Source of the DNA: Chloroflexi bacterium HGW-Chloroflexi-3
GTDB lineage: Bacteria > Chloroflexota > Anaerolineae > Anaerolineales > Anaerolineaceae
DNA length: 57,836 bases
Assembly (NCBI GenBank): GCA_002842045.1
Contig: PHBX01000021.1
Span: 1-57,836, forward strand
Reading direction: 5' to 3'
Shown one piece after another: positions 43,156 through 52,333 of this stretch. The notes under the pieces are model-generated. The model did not search any database. It worked only from the letters and a program-made list of their open reading frames with translations, and had not been told where the DNA came from. Within the stretch, counting starts at the first letter, position 1. Every line of letters begins with the position of its first letter. The position numbers were made by a program, and so were the translations under genes.

Positions 43156-43916
43156 AAGTTATGGTTCAGGAAGGTGATGTTATTGAAATAGGCCAGACGA
43201 TCGCCAAATTAGATGTACCCTATTCCGCGCTGGTCGCTTTTTCTCAGAACAAGACAGAGGTGCAAAATGCCCAGCTGGCTGTGGAGGAATTAAAGAAGAA
43301 CGCGGATGTCAACCTTGCACAAAGCAAACTGGACGTTTTCAACGCTCAAGCCCAGGTCGATGAAGCACAGACAGAGTTCGATGCTGATGATAGTGAAGAA
43401 AATCAGTTGCGCTTGAATGTCGCCCAGGCAACCTTGGAATTAGCGAAAGAGAATTTGGACATATTGGAAGAAAGCAACGGGGTTGACAAAGATCGACTGG
43501 CAGCTGCAGAATCGCGTGTTACTACAGCCATGACAGCCATGCTCAGCGCCCAATCGGCGATCGATAGCTATGAGCTTAAGGCGAGCGTGGGTGGAACCGT
43601 CACCAATATCAATATCAAAGCGGGTGAGCGTATCACCGCCGGGATCCCGGTAATAACCATCGCTGATTTTGCCAACTGGGAAATCAAAACCGATAATCTC
43701 ACAGAAATCAATGTAGTCAATATTCAGGTCGGCTAAAAAGTGGACGTTGTTCTGGATGCACTCCCCCAGCAAACCTTCAGTGGTCAGGTTGCCTACATCG
43801 ATATGGTGTATGAAGAAAAACGTGGTGATACAACCTACACAGCTACCATCGTATTGGATCAAATGGATCCACAAATACGCTGGGGTATGACCGCTGCCGT
43901 ACGATTCTTACCTTAA
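43149..43916 (+). pseudogene. HlyD-type membrane-fusion subunit, 5' truncated and interrupted
   Basis: The frame opens inside a biotinyl-lipoyl-like domain (LEVMVQEGDVIEIGQTIAKL), goes through a coiled-coil (NAQLAVEELKKNADVNLAQS) and back to the lipoyl half (VGGTVTNINIKAGERITAG). A TAA at 43734-43736 replaces likely CAA; the frame then continues KVDVVLDALPQQTFSGQVAY to TAA 43914. The membrane anchor and first strands are missing. It once linked an exporter to the outside. Confidence 0.75.
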
Positions 43917-43926
43917 AACAAAGGAA

Positions 43927-44898
43927 ATGTTAATGAGACAAACTCTTTCCATCGCAAGTTACCTGGCAGTCAAAGAAGTATGGCGTAATCGGGGTCGCTT
44001 CCTGCTGGTCAGCCTGGTGATAGCTTTGATTATCCTGCTGGTGCTGTTTATTGCTGCACTGGGAGAAGGATTAGGCAATGGTAATCGCGAATATCTCTCC
44101 AAGCTGGATGCCGATTTGATTGTTTTCCAGGCGAAATCAGATGATGTCATCGCAGCCAGCCGCCTGGGTAGAGATCGTCTGGCAGCCGTGCGCCGTGTGG
44201 ATGGCGTAGCAGATGCAGCCATGATCGGGACCTCCAGCGCATCCCTGATCCTTCCGGGTGATATCGAACCACTCAAAGTCGCTATGCTGGGTGTCGAACC
44301 GGGTAGAACTGGTGAACCAAATGTGGTAGATGGTCAACAACTCAATACCGACCTGGCATCTGAAGTAATTATTGATCGCAATACGGCTATACGCAGCAAT
44401 TTAACCATTGGAGATATCCTCACCGTGCGTGTTACCCAGGGTACCCGTGATGAATTCTTCGATCTGAGGATTGTTGGTATTTCAGATGGTCGACAATTTC
44501 AATTGCAACCTTCCATCTTCGTCCCCTTCTTCACCTGGGATCGGATCCGGTCTAAATCGGAAGGGGAAGTCAACAGTCTGACCTCGGTTGGGAATGTGGT
44601 CCTGGTCAAATTAGAGGATCCAGCCCAACTGGAACAGGTCAGCCAATGGCTGGTGGCTCAGGTAAGCAATGTTGAAACTGCAACGCTGAGAACAGCGATT
44701 CAGGCATTACCAGGCTATTCAGCTCAACAGAGCACGCTCAATACCCAGGGTGATTTCACCCTCTTCATCGGTATTCTGGTCATTGGTGGTTTCTTCCAGA
44801 TTCAGATCCTGCAAAAAGTTGCCCAGATTGGTGTATTGAAAGCCATTGGGGTTATCATCATGACAACTTACGCACTCGAAACTCAATCCCTTATATAA
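43927..44898 (+). pseudogene. ABC transporter permease (FtsX/MacB-like), 3' truncated
   Basis: It encodes a first helix (RFLLVSLVIALIILLVLFIA), a MacB-like periplasmic domain (about 50-280) and a second helix ending with FQIQILQKVAQIGVLKAIGV. The last two helices are missing: after about 44850 the frame runs into the start of the ATPase gene. It begins 10 bases after the HlyD stop, so these were an exporter operon. Confidence 0.75.
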
Positions 44899-45108
44899 AC
44901 GTATCAAAGTGAATCCGGTACCATTCAAGCAGTCGATGATGTCTCTTTACAGGTAGCAGCTGGCGAGTTTGTTGCCCTGGTTGGACCCAGCGGTTCGGGA
45001 AAAACAACCATGTTATCCATTCTGGCAGCTTTACTCCAACCCTCGTCTGGCAAAGTGGTTTTGGATGGGCAGGATCTGGCGGGTATGAATGACATCGAGC
45101 GCGTTGTC
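44860..45108 (+). pseudogene. ABC transporter ATP-binding subunit, interrupted and truncated
   Basis: From ATG 44860 (MTTYALETQSLI) a TAA at 44896-44898 replaces what is probably AAA; the frame continues TYQSESGTIQAVDDVSLQVA and Walker A VGPSGSGKTTMLSIL, and stops being ABC-like after GMNDIERV (about 45102). The Q-loop, signature and Walker B are missing, and the sequence is joined to an MBL-fold gene. Non-functional. Confidence 0.75.
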
Positions 45109-45910
45109 ATGGCGATTTCCTTTTTTAATTCTGCAACCATGTATCCAAAATTTTTAAACTGGAAAGTGGGAAATCTTACACTTCTGGTTGAGACAGATGC
45201 TGGGTTGGTTATGATTGATACTGGACTCGGGGTCCATGACCAGGAAAATCCATCAAAAAAGGTGAAGTTCTTCCGTTTTCAAATGGGTATTCCATATGCA
45301 CCAGAGGAAACCGTTATCCACCTCAACCCCATCCGCGATCCAATAGGGTATTCCATATGCACCAGAGGAAACCTCAGTTAGACAATTGAAACAGTTGGGA
45401 ATTAATCCTGGTGACGTGAAACATATTGTCATGACCCACCTTCATTTTGATCACGCCGGTGGTTTGGTTGACTTTCCCTGGACACAGGTACATCTTCATA
45501 AAAAAGAATTAGATGCCAAAAATAAACCAAAAACCTGGCTGGAAAGGTTTGCCTACGACCAAGCTGACTTTACTCACCATCCAAACTGGGTGATCTATGA
45601 ACTCTGCACGGAAAAATGGTTTGAGTTTGACGCCATTCCCCTTCCATTTGAGCCAAAAATGTACCTGATCCCTCTGTTTGGGCATACTTCCGGACATTGT
45701 GGTGTGGCGATTCAAGACGGTTTGGGGTGAATTTTTCAGGCAGGGGATTCCACCCCAACCAATGCAGAATTTGATTTAACACCTGGATGGCTCAATCGCC
45801 TGGTATTAGGTAATCATGTGCAACGAATAAGAGAGTTTTCTCAAGTTCACCCGGAAGTGAAAATTATCGCAAGGCATACATATGAAAAAATCAAATCGAA
45901 AGCACCATAA
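45109..45910 (+). pseudogene. MBL-fold metallo-hydrolase with duplication frameshift and TGA
   Basis: The gene begins MAISFFNSATMYPKFLNWKV and keeps the metal motif MTHLHFDHAGGLVDF plus GHTSGHCGV. A 61-bp insertion (45313-45373), partly a copy of neighbouring sequence, shifts the frame, and TGA at 45728-45730 replaces likely Trp in DGLG-stop-IFQAGDSTPT. The frame ends at 45910 after IIARHTYEKIKS. Lactonase-like MBL enzymes would match, but this copy is dead. Confidence 0.78.
45285..45373 (+). repeat. 28-bp direct repeat flanking a 33-bp filler
   Basis: The 28-base block beginning GGGTATTCCATATG and ending GAGGAAACC occurs at 45285-45312 and again at 45346-45373. The 33 bases between have no obvious source. 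The 61-bp unit is not a multiple of three. Removing one unit restores the MBL frame (MGIPYAPEETSVRQLKQLG). Confidence 0.9.
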
Positions 45911-46122
45911 ATCAAGCAGCTAATCTGGAAAATTTGGTTGACTTAATGAAATGAAATATTGATCATTTAAAAAGCAATCAAAACTCGGTATAATAAAAAT
46001 ATAATTATCCCAAGCATCATCCATCATCGGTAAATTCTCAAACACTGAAAAACCCCTCCTGCATGAGATAGAAATAAAGAAATTTACATGATCAGGACCT
46101 TGGGTTTATCTGGGAGGTTTCT

Positions 46123-47121
46123 ATGAAAATCTTTTTAACAGGTGGTACCGGTTTTATTGGTCGGCCATTAACCCAAAAATTATTAGATCGTGGGTGGGAA
46201 GTCACTGCATTGGTGCGCAAACCGGACAGTGTTGAATCACAAGAGATTCAAGCATTAGGAGCTCATCTTGTCCAGGGAGATATAACCAACAAAGAATCAA
46301 TGCTTATTCCCATGTCAGGATCGGATGTTGTCATCCATAATGCTGGTTGGTATCAATTTGGCATTTCCAAAAAAAATCGTGACTTGATGTATAAAATTAA
46401 TGTGGAAGGAACTAAGAACACCTTAAATCTGGCTGTAGAAATTGGTATACCCAGGATTATTTATACATCCACAATTATCGCCTTCGGAAGAACGGGAAAA
46501 ATAATTGCAGATGAAACCTATGTCAGGCAATTTCCTCCAATAACCTGTTATGAAGAAACAAAATCGAAAGCACATGAAATTGCTGTTGAATTACAAAAAC
46601 AAGGAGCCCCAATAATCATCAATTGCCCAGCGAGCGTGATTGGTGCTGGTGATCATTCAGAGATCGGGTATCTATCAAAAATGTATGTACGAAAATTTTT
46701 ACCTCCTATCCTATGGACACCCAACGCAAAAATAGCACATATTTATGTTGATGATGTAGCGAAAGGGATTGTTCATTGTGTTGAGTATGGAAAATTTGGA
46801 GAAACTTATATTCTTAGCACAAATAACCAAACGCACAAAGAAATGTTTGATAGTTGGAAGAAATGTGAAGGCGGATGTAAAAAAACCTGGATTTGGTTAC
46901 CAGATTCTATTGCAATTTTTATTAACACTATCGCACCTCCTTTCGAACGGTTATTAGGTCTACCAGTCGTTTTTAGTAAGGAATTTATTTTCGCTGCTAA
47001 AAGTAACTGGCAATTTTCTGGTGCTAAGGCTGAAAAGGAATTGCACATGCAATTTTACAACTTGGAAAATGCATGGAAGGATACAATAGAAGGCGAGCGA
47101 GCATTAATTAAGAAAAAATAA
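46123..47121 (+). CDS. NAD-dependent epimerase/dehydratase (extended SDR, DFR-like)
   Basis: This 332-residue protein starts MKIFLTGGTGFIGRPLTQKL with the NAD loop GGTGFIG, Ser/Tyr site IYTSTIIAFG with YEETKSKAH (YxxxK), and a C-terminal substrate domain. It resembles dihydroflavonol-4-reductase-type or 3-beta-HSD-like SDR enzymes. GGGAGG lies six bases upstream of the ATG. Intact gene between remnants. Confidence 0.9.
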   Translation: MKIFLTGGTGFIGRPLTQKLLDRGWEVTALVRKPDSVESQEIQALGAHLVQGDITNKESMLIPMSGSDVVIHNAGWYQFGISKKNRDLMYKINVEGTKNTLNLAVEIGIPRIIYTSTIIAFGRTGKIIADETYVRQFPPITCYEETKSKAHEIAVELQKQGAPIIINCPASVIGAGDHSEIGYLSKMYVRKFLPPILWTPNAKIAHIYVDDVAKGIVHCVEYGKFGETYILSTNNQTHKEMFDSWKKCEGGCKKTWIWLPDSIAIFINTIAPPFERLLGLPVVFSKEFIFAAKSNWQFSGAKAEKELHMQFYNLENAWKDTIEGERALIKKK

Positions 47122-47145
47122 ATTTAAATTTGCAACAATAATTCC

Positions 47146-47840
47146 ATGAGTGCTGTTATGCAAAATTGGCAAAATCATCTCACTTATGACCCTATTCCTG
47201 TCTTATTATCAACGAAAATGAAGCCATCCGTTATTTTGTAAACGTCGAAAAGTGCTTCCAGTGGTTACTGTCCATGCGCCAGGATGATGGCGGTTGGTCC
47301 ATTCCCATGATCACGCATAAATTTGATCGAGAAACACAATACAAATTGCAGACAGAGTTTCTCCCACCCGTGGAACCAGACCGCACAAAACCATTCTCGC
47401 ACAACTGGACAGGCATGGTGTTGCGTGCTTTTGCCGTGCATCCCAGATATCGTCAGCTAGAGGAAGCCAGACATGCAGTGGAGTTGCTGAAATCCAGGTT
47501 CTTTCAAGCAGATGTTTACTCTTCCCTACAGAAAGCACATTACTGGATACGCTTTGAATATCCTTATTGGTGGAATAATCTGGTATCTGCTATGGATATA
47601 ATGGTGAAAATGGAAGTTTCTGTAATCGACCCACAAATCGAAAAAGCAATCAACTGGTTGATCGAAAATCAAAAACCCGATGGCCTTTGGAAGGTGAATT
47701 ATTATTCAGACACACCAGAGAAATCCACCCTTCAAACATTAGAACATAAATTGTGGGTCAGTCTGGCGATTTGTAGAATTTTTAATGACCTTCGGGATAA
47801 AGTTTGGGTTAATACAGATCCCGATTGGTTAAAATCATAG
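47146..47840 (+). pseudogene. prenyltransferase/squalene-oxidase-repeat-like protein with internal deletion
   Basis: The N-terminus MQNWQNHLTYDPIPVLLS (ATG 47158) is followed in another frame by NENEAIRYFVN, then VEKCFQWLLSMRQDDGGW. I expect about 100 residues between the last two from relatives. The C-terminal part (188 residues, FSHNWTGMVLRAFAVHP, IEKAINWLIENQKPDGLWK) resembles an alpha/alpha toroid. The long ORF from 47274 is only the tail of the gene. Confidence 0.6.
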
Positions 47841-47885
47841 TAATTGAATAATACGTTCATTTTAGAAGGGCAACACACACCAATC

Positions 47886-48683
47886 ATGAGTATTAATCAA
47901 CACAACTTATATGACTTCGACACCCACATCGCAGAAATTTATGATACTCAGGAGAATGACACACAGGATATCGAACTTGTACGAAATTTGCTTCGAGGGA
48001 AACCCAGTCTAAATATTCTGGAACCATTTTGCGGAACCGGCCGCTTACTTATACCACTCGCGCTTGATGGCCATTCAATTTTGGGATTAGATCAATCACA
48101 GGTAATGTTGCAATTAGCACAGAAAAAGATCAAAGAATTGCCTGACGATGTACAAAAAAGAGTTCAGCTACAATGTACTGATGTTACCGTGGAGACTTGG
48201 CCAAAAGAATACGACCTGGTGATTCTTGGCTTCAATTGTTTTTATGAATTGGCAACAGCAGAAGAACAGGAAAATTGCATTTATCAGGCATCCAGGGCAT
48301 GTAATCCTGGGGGATACATTTATGTGGATAATGACCACATGGAAGGTGAATTGGATGCTGCCTGGCAAGATATGAATCACAAATACGTGTATTTGTCCGG
48401 AACTTGCAAAGATGGATACCAGGTAAAAAACACACGCGAGACCATCTGGTTTGATGTTAAACGAAGGCTTGCCCGATTTGACCGGCGATATCAGATCATT
48501 TCTCCAGATGGGGCTATCACAGAATATCAATTTACTCAACAAAAACACCCTGTCAGCAAAGTTGAAGTTCAAACCTGGTTGGAAAAACATGGGTTCGAGA
48601 TTCTGGGAGTGTATGGAGATCATTCAGGAAATCCATACCACCATTACGCTCCAAAAGCCATTTTCTGGGCAAAGAAACGCTAA
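47886..48683 (+). CDS. class I SAM-dependent methyltransferase
   Basis: From ATG 47886 the protein has 265 residues (a TTG at 47844 would add 14 but lacks a ribosome site). The SAM motif is NILEPFCGTGRLLIPLALDG (about 43-62), with GLDQSQVMLQLA as motif II and the acidic YDLVILGFNCFYEL as motif IV. Small-molecule methyltransferase, substrate unknown. Confidence 0.82.
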   Translation: MSINQHNLYDFDTHIAEIYDTQENDTQDIELVRNLLRGKPSLNILEPFCGTGRLLIPLALDGHSILGLDQSQVMLQLAQKKIKELPDDVQKRVQLQCTDVTVETWPKEYDLVILGFNCFYELATAEEQENCIYQASRACNPGGYIYVDNDHMEGELDAAWQDMNHKYVYLSGTCKDGYQVKNTRETIWFDVKRRLARFDRRYQIISPDGAITEYQFTQQKHPVSKVEVQTWLEKHGFEILGVYGDHSGNPYHHYAPKAIFWAKKR

Positions 48684-48755
48684 CAACCGTTATACGGAAA
48701 TTTCCTGCACACAATCGGTTGAATACAATAACTACAGAGGTCAGGAGGTGGGTAG

Positions 48756-49205
48756 ATGGAAAGAAATACCAATCGATTATTATCCAGTTGTCTTATCTGG
48801 GTTATTGCGTTTCTTTTGGTGAGTGGTTGTTTAGTACCGGCAAGTTTGTTTGTAGCTGGAATGAGTACTTTTTTTTCAGAAGACTTAATCGCATCCACAC
48901 TAGGACCTTTTCTCTGTCCAGAAAAAACCATGCCCACTATCAAAACATATCAATCAACTGAATTGGATGTCAAAGGGTTTCCCAGACAAGCAACATATTA
49001 TGAAATGGTATGCCTGGATATGAATGGTATATCCATAAAGAATCTGGGCGGAAGTTATGCCTTGATCTGGAGTGGGATTTTTGCTGTTTTCAGTCTGATC
49101 CTTGCAGCAGTTTTTTCGGTCATAATCACATTTTTATTTCTGCGTTTCTTCCGGAAGAAAACAAATTTAAATAGTCCAACACCTCCTCTTGTTAAGATAC
49201 AATGA
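48756..49205 (+). CDS. two-helix membrane protein of unknown function
   Basis: This 149-residue protein is preceded by an AGGAGGTGG site. It has helices at about 10-35 and 107-131, an outside domain with two Cys (FLCPEKTMPT and MVCLDMNG) that may pair, and a basic tail. No family recognised. Followed by two other membrane or helical genes with unknown roles on the same strand. Confidence 0.65.
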   Translation: MERNTNRLLSSCLIWVIAFLLVSGCLVPASLFVAGMSTFFSEDLIASTLGPFLCPEKTMPTIKTYQSTELDVKGFPRQATYYEMVCLDMNGISIKNLGGSYALIWSGIFAVFSLILAAVFSVIITFLFLRFFRKKTNLNSPTPPLVKIQ

Positions 49206-49362
49206 TGGTTTATTGGAACAACATTGGAGCAAATAGAAAGGAGCAGATAATCATTTCTGCTCTTTTTTAGTAAAATTAACTTATCCTGTGAAATAATCCT
49301 TTTTTCAGTATTTTTTTTAGCTGAATATTTATTTCTACAAAATTAGAGACCAAGGTGAAACG

Positions 49363-49929
49363 ATGAACACAACAGAAAATGAAGTTGAAAAGATTGAGTG
49401 GTCAATAGATGTGCCTATCTTTAAGAATGCAATCATTCTGAAACAATTAGGAATTGCCATTGGGATTCCATTCGGTTTGCTGTTGATTTTCTTCTTTATT
49501 ATCAGTAAACCTGAAGACCGGATTTATACTTTGTACGCGTTTGGTGTAATTTTAATATTATTTTTCCTCACTTATCTTTTTATCTTGCTCATTTATAAAG
49601 GCAAGTATTCTGTAAGCTTCAGCATGGATGGCAAAGGGATTCAAAGCTTTACACAGGCTGACATGGCAAAGAAAAACAAAATTGTGAATAGTCTGACCCT
49701 TGGTTTGGGATTATTGGCTGGAAAGCCATCCGTTGCAGGGGCAGGAGTGCTGGCTAATTCGAAGCAATCCATTGGTTTGAAATGGAACAAAATCAAGAAA
49801 GTCAAATACAACCCCAGGCAGAGTACTATTTTGTTGCGGGGAAATCCCGTTGAAAATATAGGTGTTTTCTGTACACCCGAAAACTATGTACTTATTGAAG
49901 CATTTATAAAAAATAGACTGAGTCAATAA
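49363..49929 (+). CDS. membrane protein with PH-like C-terminal domain
   Basis: This 188-residue protein (AAGGTGA upstream) has two helices at about 30-50 and 58-79, then a soluble strand-rich domain (KYSVSFSMDGKGIQSFTQAD, IGLKWNKIKKVKYNPRQSTI) like bacterial PH domains. Its stop overlaps the next ATG (TAAATGG), so both are translated together. Function unknown. Confidence 0.65.
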   Translation: MNTTENEVEKIEWSIDVPIFKNAIILKQLGIAIGIPFGLLLIFFFIISKPEDRIYTLYAFGVILILFFLTYLFILLIYKGKYSVSFSMDGKGIQSFTQADMAKKNKIVNSLTLGLGLLAGKPSVAGAGVLANSKQSIGLKWNKIKKVKYNPRQSTILLRGNPVENIGVFCTPENYVLIEAFIKNRLSQ

Positions 49930-50952
49930 ATGGAAATCCTACAAGAACTTCTGGAAGATGCCTGCCCATCCATTCGGTATCGCATTCGATCGGAAATTTT
50001 GGGTGAATCGATCGACACCGCAGTGATGGCAAAACTCCAAAAGGAGATATTGGCAGATGAATGGGTACGGAAGGTCTTCAGCTGGCAGCAACCGGATGGC
50101 TGGATTGGCAGGGATTTCCATGGTGAAAACAGCCTGGAAACCGGTATTCGGGTGTTGTGTGAAAAAGGAATAGAAAAAACACATCCGATCCTGAAGAAAG
50201 CCCTGGAGGTTTTATCAATAGATGATAAAAGGTTGACCCGTGGAATCGGAAAAGCCGGCATTTCTCTGGATAAAAAGAATCTTGGGGGAACCCAATTAAT
50301 CAGAGCTGTCGTATTTTCCTATGCAGGAGTTGAGGATATCCCCATCATGCAGGAACAGGTTCAAAAAGCCCTGACTAGCTTTCAAACCCCTGCAATTACC
50401 CGGGCCATTGAAGAAATCACCACCATACACAAAGGAAAATTGGTGTACAGACCAGCCATCGTATGGCCATCCATCTATCACTTGCGATTGTTGGCTTTTA
50501 CACATACCTGGCGTACCAAAGAAAATTACAAGATACTTGCCGATGGTATTCAACAATTGGTAAAGTTGTCACCAATGCCATATATTCTATTAAAATACAA
50601 ATCCCAACTGGTAGCCCCGGCATCATTTTGTATGTTGGATTTCAATCCTGACATCCACAAATTAGATGATGTTGGCTGGATGATGTGGTTTCATCGAATG
50701 GAATTATTAGCCCGGTTGGGAATCATCCACATGGTATCGGCACTGGTTGACCAGGTAAATGAATTGAATAAATTGCTTATCTCTGATCAAGGTTGGTTTT
50801 CGAAAAGACTATCCCATAAATACTTTGGAAAATGGGGAGCTTATAGTGGCTTGATGTTGGAGAAGGATTGGAAGAATCCAAATCGCCGAATCTTTGACTT
50901 AACTTTCAGAAGCCTGCTGATCAAATACTATTTTGAATGTCAGAATGGTTGA
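49930..50952 (+). CDS. helical repeat protein of unknown function (toroid-like)
   Basis: This 340-residue soluble, helix-rich protein contains SIRYRIRSEILGESIDTAVM, then VFSWQQPDGWIGRDFHG and LETGIRVLCEKGIEKTHPIL. QQPDGW-type turns recall squalene-hopene/prenyltransferase repeats, as in the neighbour at 47.1-47.8 kb. It abuts the PH-like gene directly. No catalytic residues identified. Confidence 0.65.
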   Translation: MEILQELLEDACPSIRYRIRSEILGESIDTAVMAKLQKEILADEWVRKVFSWQQPDGWIGRDFHGENSLETGIRVLCEKGIEKTHPILKKALEVLSIDDKRLTRGIGKAGISLDKKNLGGTQLIRAVVFSYAGVEDIPIMQEQVQKALTSFQTPAITRAIEEITTIHKGKLVYRPAIVWPSIYHLRLLAFTHTWRTKENYKILADGIQQLVKLSPMPYILLKYKSQLVAPASFCMLDFNPDIHKLDDVGWMMWFHRMELLARLGIIHMVSALVDQVNELNKLLISDQGWFSKRLSHKYFGKWGAYSGLMLEKDWKNPNRRIFDLTFRSLLIKYYFECQNG

Positions 50953-51114
50953 ATATATTCGTGGGACAAAATAAATAGATACAGCGGATTTATTTTTTCA
51001 TTACTATTATCAAATCAAGAAGTTTCATAATATTTCGGATTTAAAGTCTTTAACCAATTCCACCAGGCAATTTCCAGCAATTTTAATAGATGGTAAAATA
51101 AGCTGATTTGTTGT

Positions 51115-51546
51115 ATGATTGAAACAACCAATGAAATTAAATTTTCTCAGGCTATCGAGACTATGAAAAAAGAATCCCGATTTATCATTCTTCTGCTTAT
51201 TTTGATCACTTTATGCATTGTTGTTATTTTGATCGAAACCAAAACCCATACGATTCGAAGAATCTTCGATGATTTCATCTACGATAATAAAAACCATTAT
51301 TTACCGTGTGAAAAACTACCAACAAAGGTTGAGGTAAATAAAATTATCCGGGAGAAAAATGATGTAATCAAAGAAATCGAAGCGGTAAATCCTGGATTCG
51401 TTGAGGTTGAAATTGACTCGTCTACCTGTCAGGGCAAAGCAGATATCATATTCTGGTACGCATCCCATGAGAATCGGCTTGAAATAGAAGACATCATTGG
51501 AGATGAGACTTTTTTTGGAATTCCATATCGTCTTCAAAACCGTTGA
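51115..51546 (+). CDS. single-pass membrane protein of unknown function
   Basis: This 143-residue ORF (or 127 from ATG 51163) has one helix (SRFIILLLILITLCIVVILI, about 21-40) and an outside domain with two Cys (LPCEKLPT and SSTCQGKA). Ribosome sites are weak at both starts. The domain pattern of alternating strands and charged residues suggests a small folded domain. No family recognised. Confidence 0.5.
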   Translation: MIETTNEIKFSQAIETMKKESRFIILLLILITLCIVVILIETKTHTIRRIFDDFIYDNKNHYLPCEKLPTKVEVNKIIREKNDVIKEIEAVNPGFVEVEIDSSTCQGKADIIFWYASHENRLEIEDIIGDETFFGIPYRLQNR

Positions 51547-51587
51547 TGGTTCTTCCTTCGTAAACCAGAAAAAAAATCGGGAATAAA

Positions 51588-52115
51588 TTATTTCTTCCTG
51601 GTCGCGCCCAGAATGATCCCCAGCACCAATGACCACAAAGCTGCCAGACTAATTTGCATATCTGCTGGAAGCAAGAATGTGACGGTATGGGCGGGGATCT
51701 AGAACCAGATCAGGGTTTTCCAGGCTCTGGTGATGCCCTGAAAGCCTTTCTGCCTGAGTATGAGATTATCCTCCAGGCGATGAAAGGCCATCATTTGGGG
51801 GCCAAATAGTATGTTCGTAAACACAGAGACCGCGAATGCCCATCCCAAACCAGAACCCAGAAAGGCAGGTAACAACCTATGGTCCAGGAGCGCTTGCGTA
51901 AATCCCTTCATGCCGGCAAAACCATACTTAATCACAATTCCAAGGATTGCCCACGCTACTACTTTTCCTAACAATTTCAGCCAGGTGCAGGGAATCGCTA
52001 GCTTTTTCTTCACGAGGCTGAAAGCGATAACTTCACCCAATGTGCCCAAAATTGCAAATTGGATGGCAGCTGAAAGCAGCGGATTTTTAGTAACCCAGAT
52101 CAAATAAATTTGCAT
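51588..52115 (-). pseudogene. Mpv17/PMP22-like membrane protein interrupted by TAG
   Basis: From ATG 52115, 138 residues with about four helices (AAIQFAILGTLGEVIAFSLV, SGLGWAFAVSVFTNILFGPQ) end at TAG 51699-51701 after AWKTLIWF. The frame goes on with IPAHTVTFLLPADMQISLAA and LVLGIILGATRKK to TAA 51588-51590. A Trp TGG to TAG change explains it. The bacterial Mpv17-like family assignment is moderate. Confidence 0.6.
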
Positions 52116-52277
52116 GAAAAAGTCTCCGTGATAATAATAATTTATGTATAAATCTTCTTCAGAAACTGTCTTGAAAAATAGATAATTATTCGTAGACCTA
52201 CTAATTTTTACAATAGCAATTAAATTATTACTATAATTATAAATTAGTAAAAATCATTCGACCATATGGTAATCCTT

Positions 52278-52307
52278 AATTATTATCCAATTAGTTGGAT
52301 AATAATT
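52278..52307. promoter_or_regulatory. perfect 30-bp palindrome before an ABC transporter
   Basis: AATTATTATCCAA (52278-52290) and TTGGATAATAATT (52295-52307) are exact complements around TTAG. It lies 26 bases upstream of the GTG start, overlapping a TTG start candidate (52295), and could be an operator or a leader hairpin. Confidence 0.65.
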
Positions 52308-52333
52308 TAGAGTTGAATTACCCGGAGCTTACA

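Noticed and set aside
7301..45910. Stop-codon reassignment or programmed read-through explaining the in-frame stops
   Set aside because: All three stop codons occur, replacing different amino acids, and intact genes use all normally; decay or error is simpler.
52295..52333. TTG 52295 as start of the ABC ATPase
   Set aside because: It lies in a palindrome arm without a ribosome site; GTG 52334 has GGAG and matches the family start.
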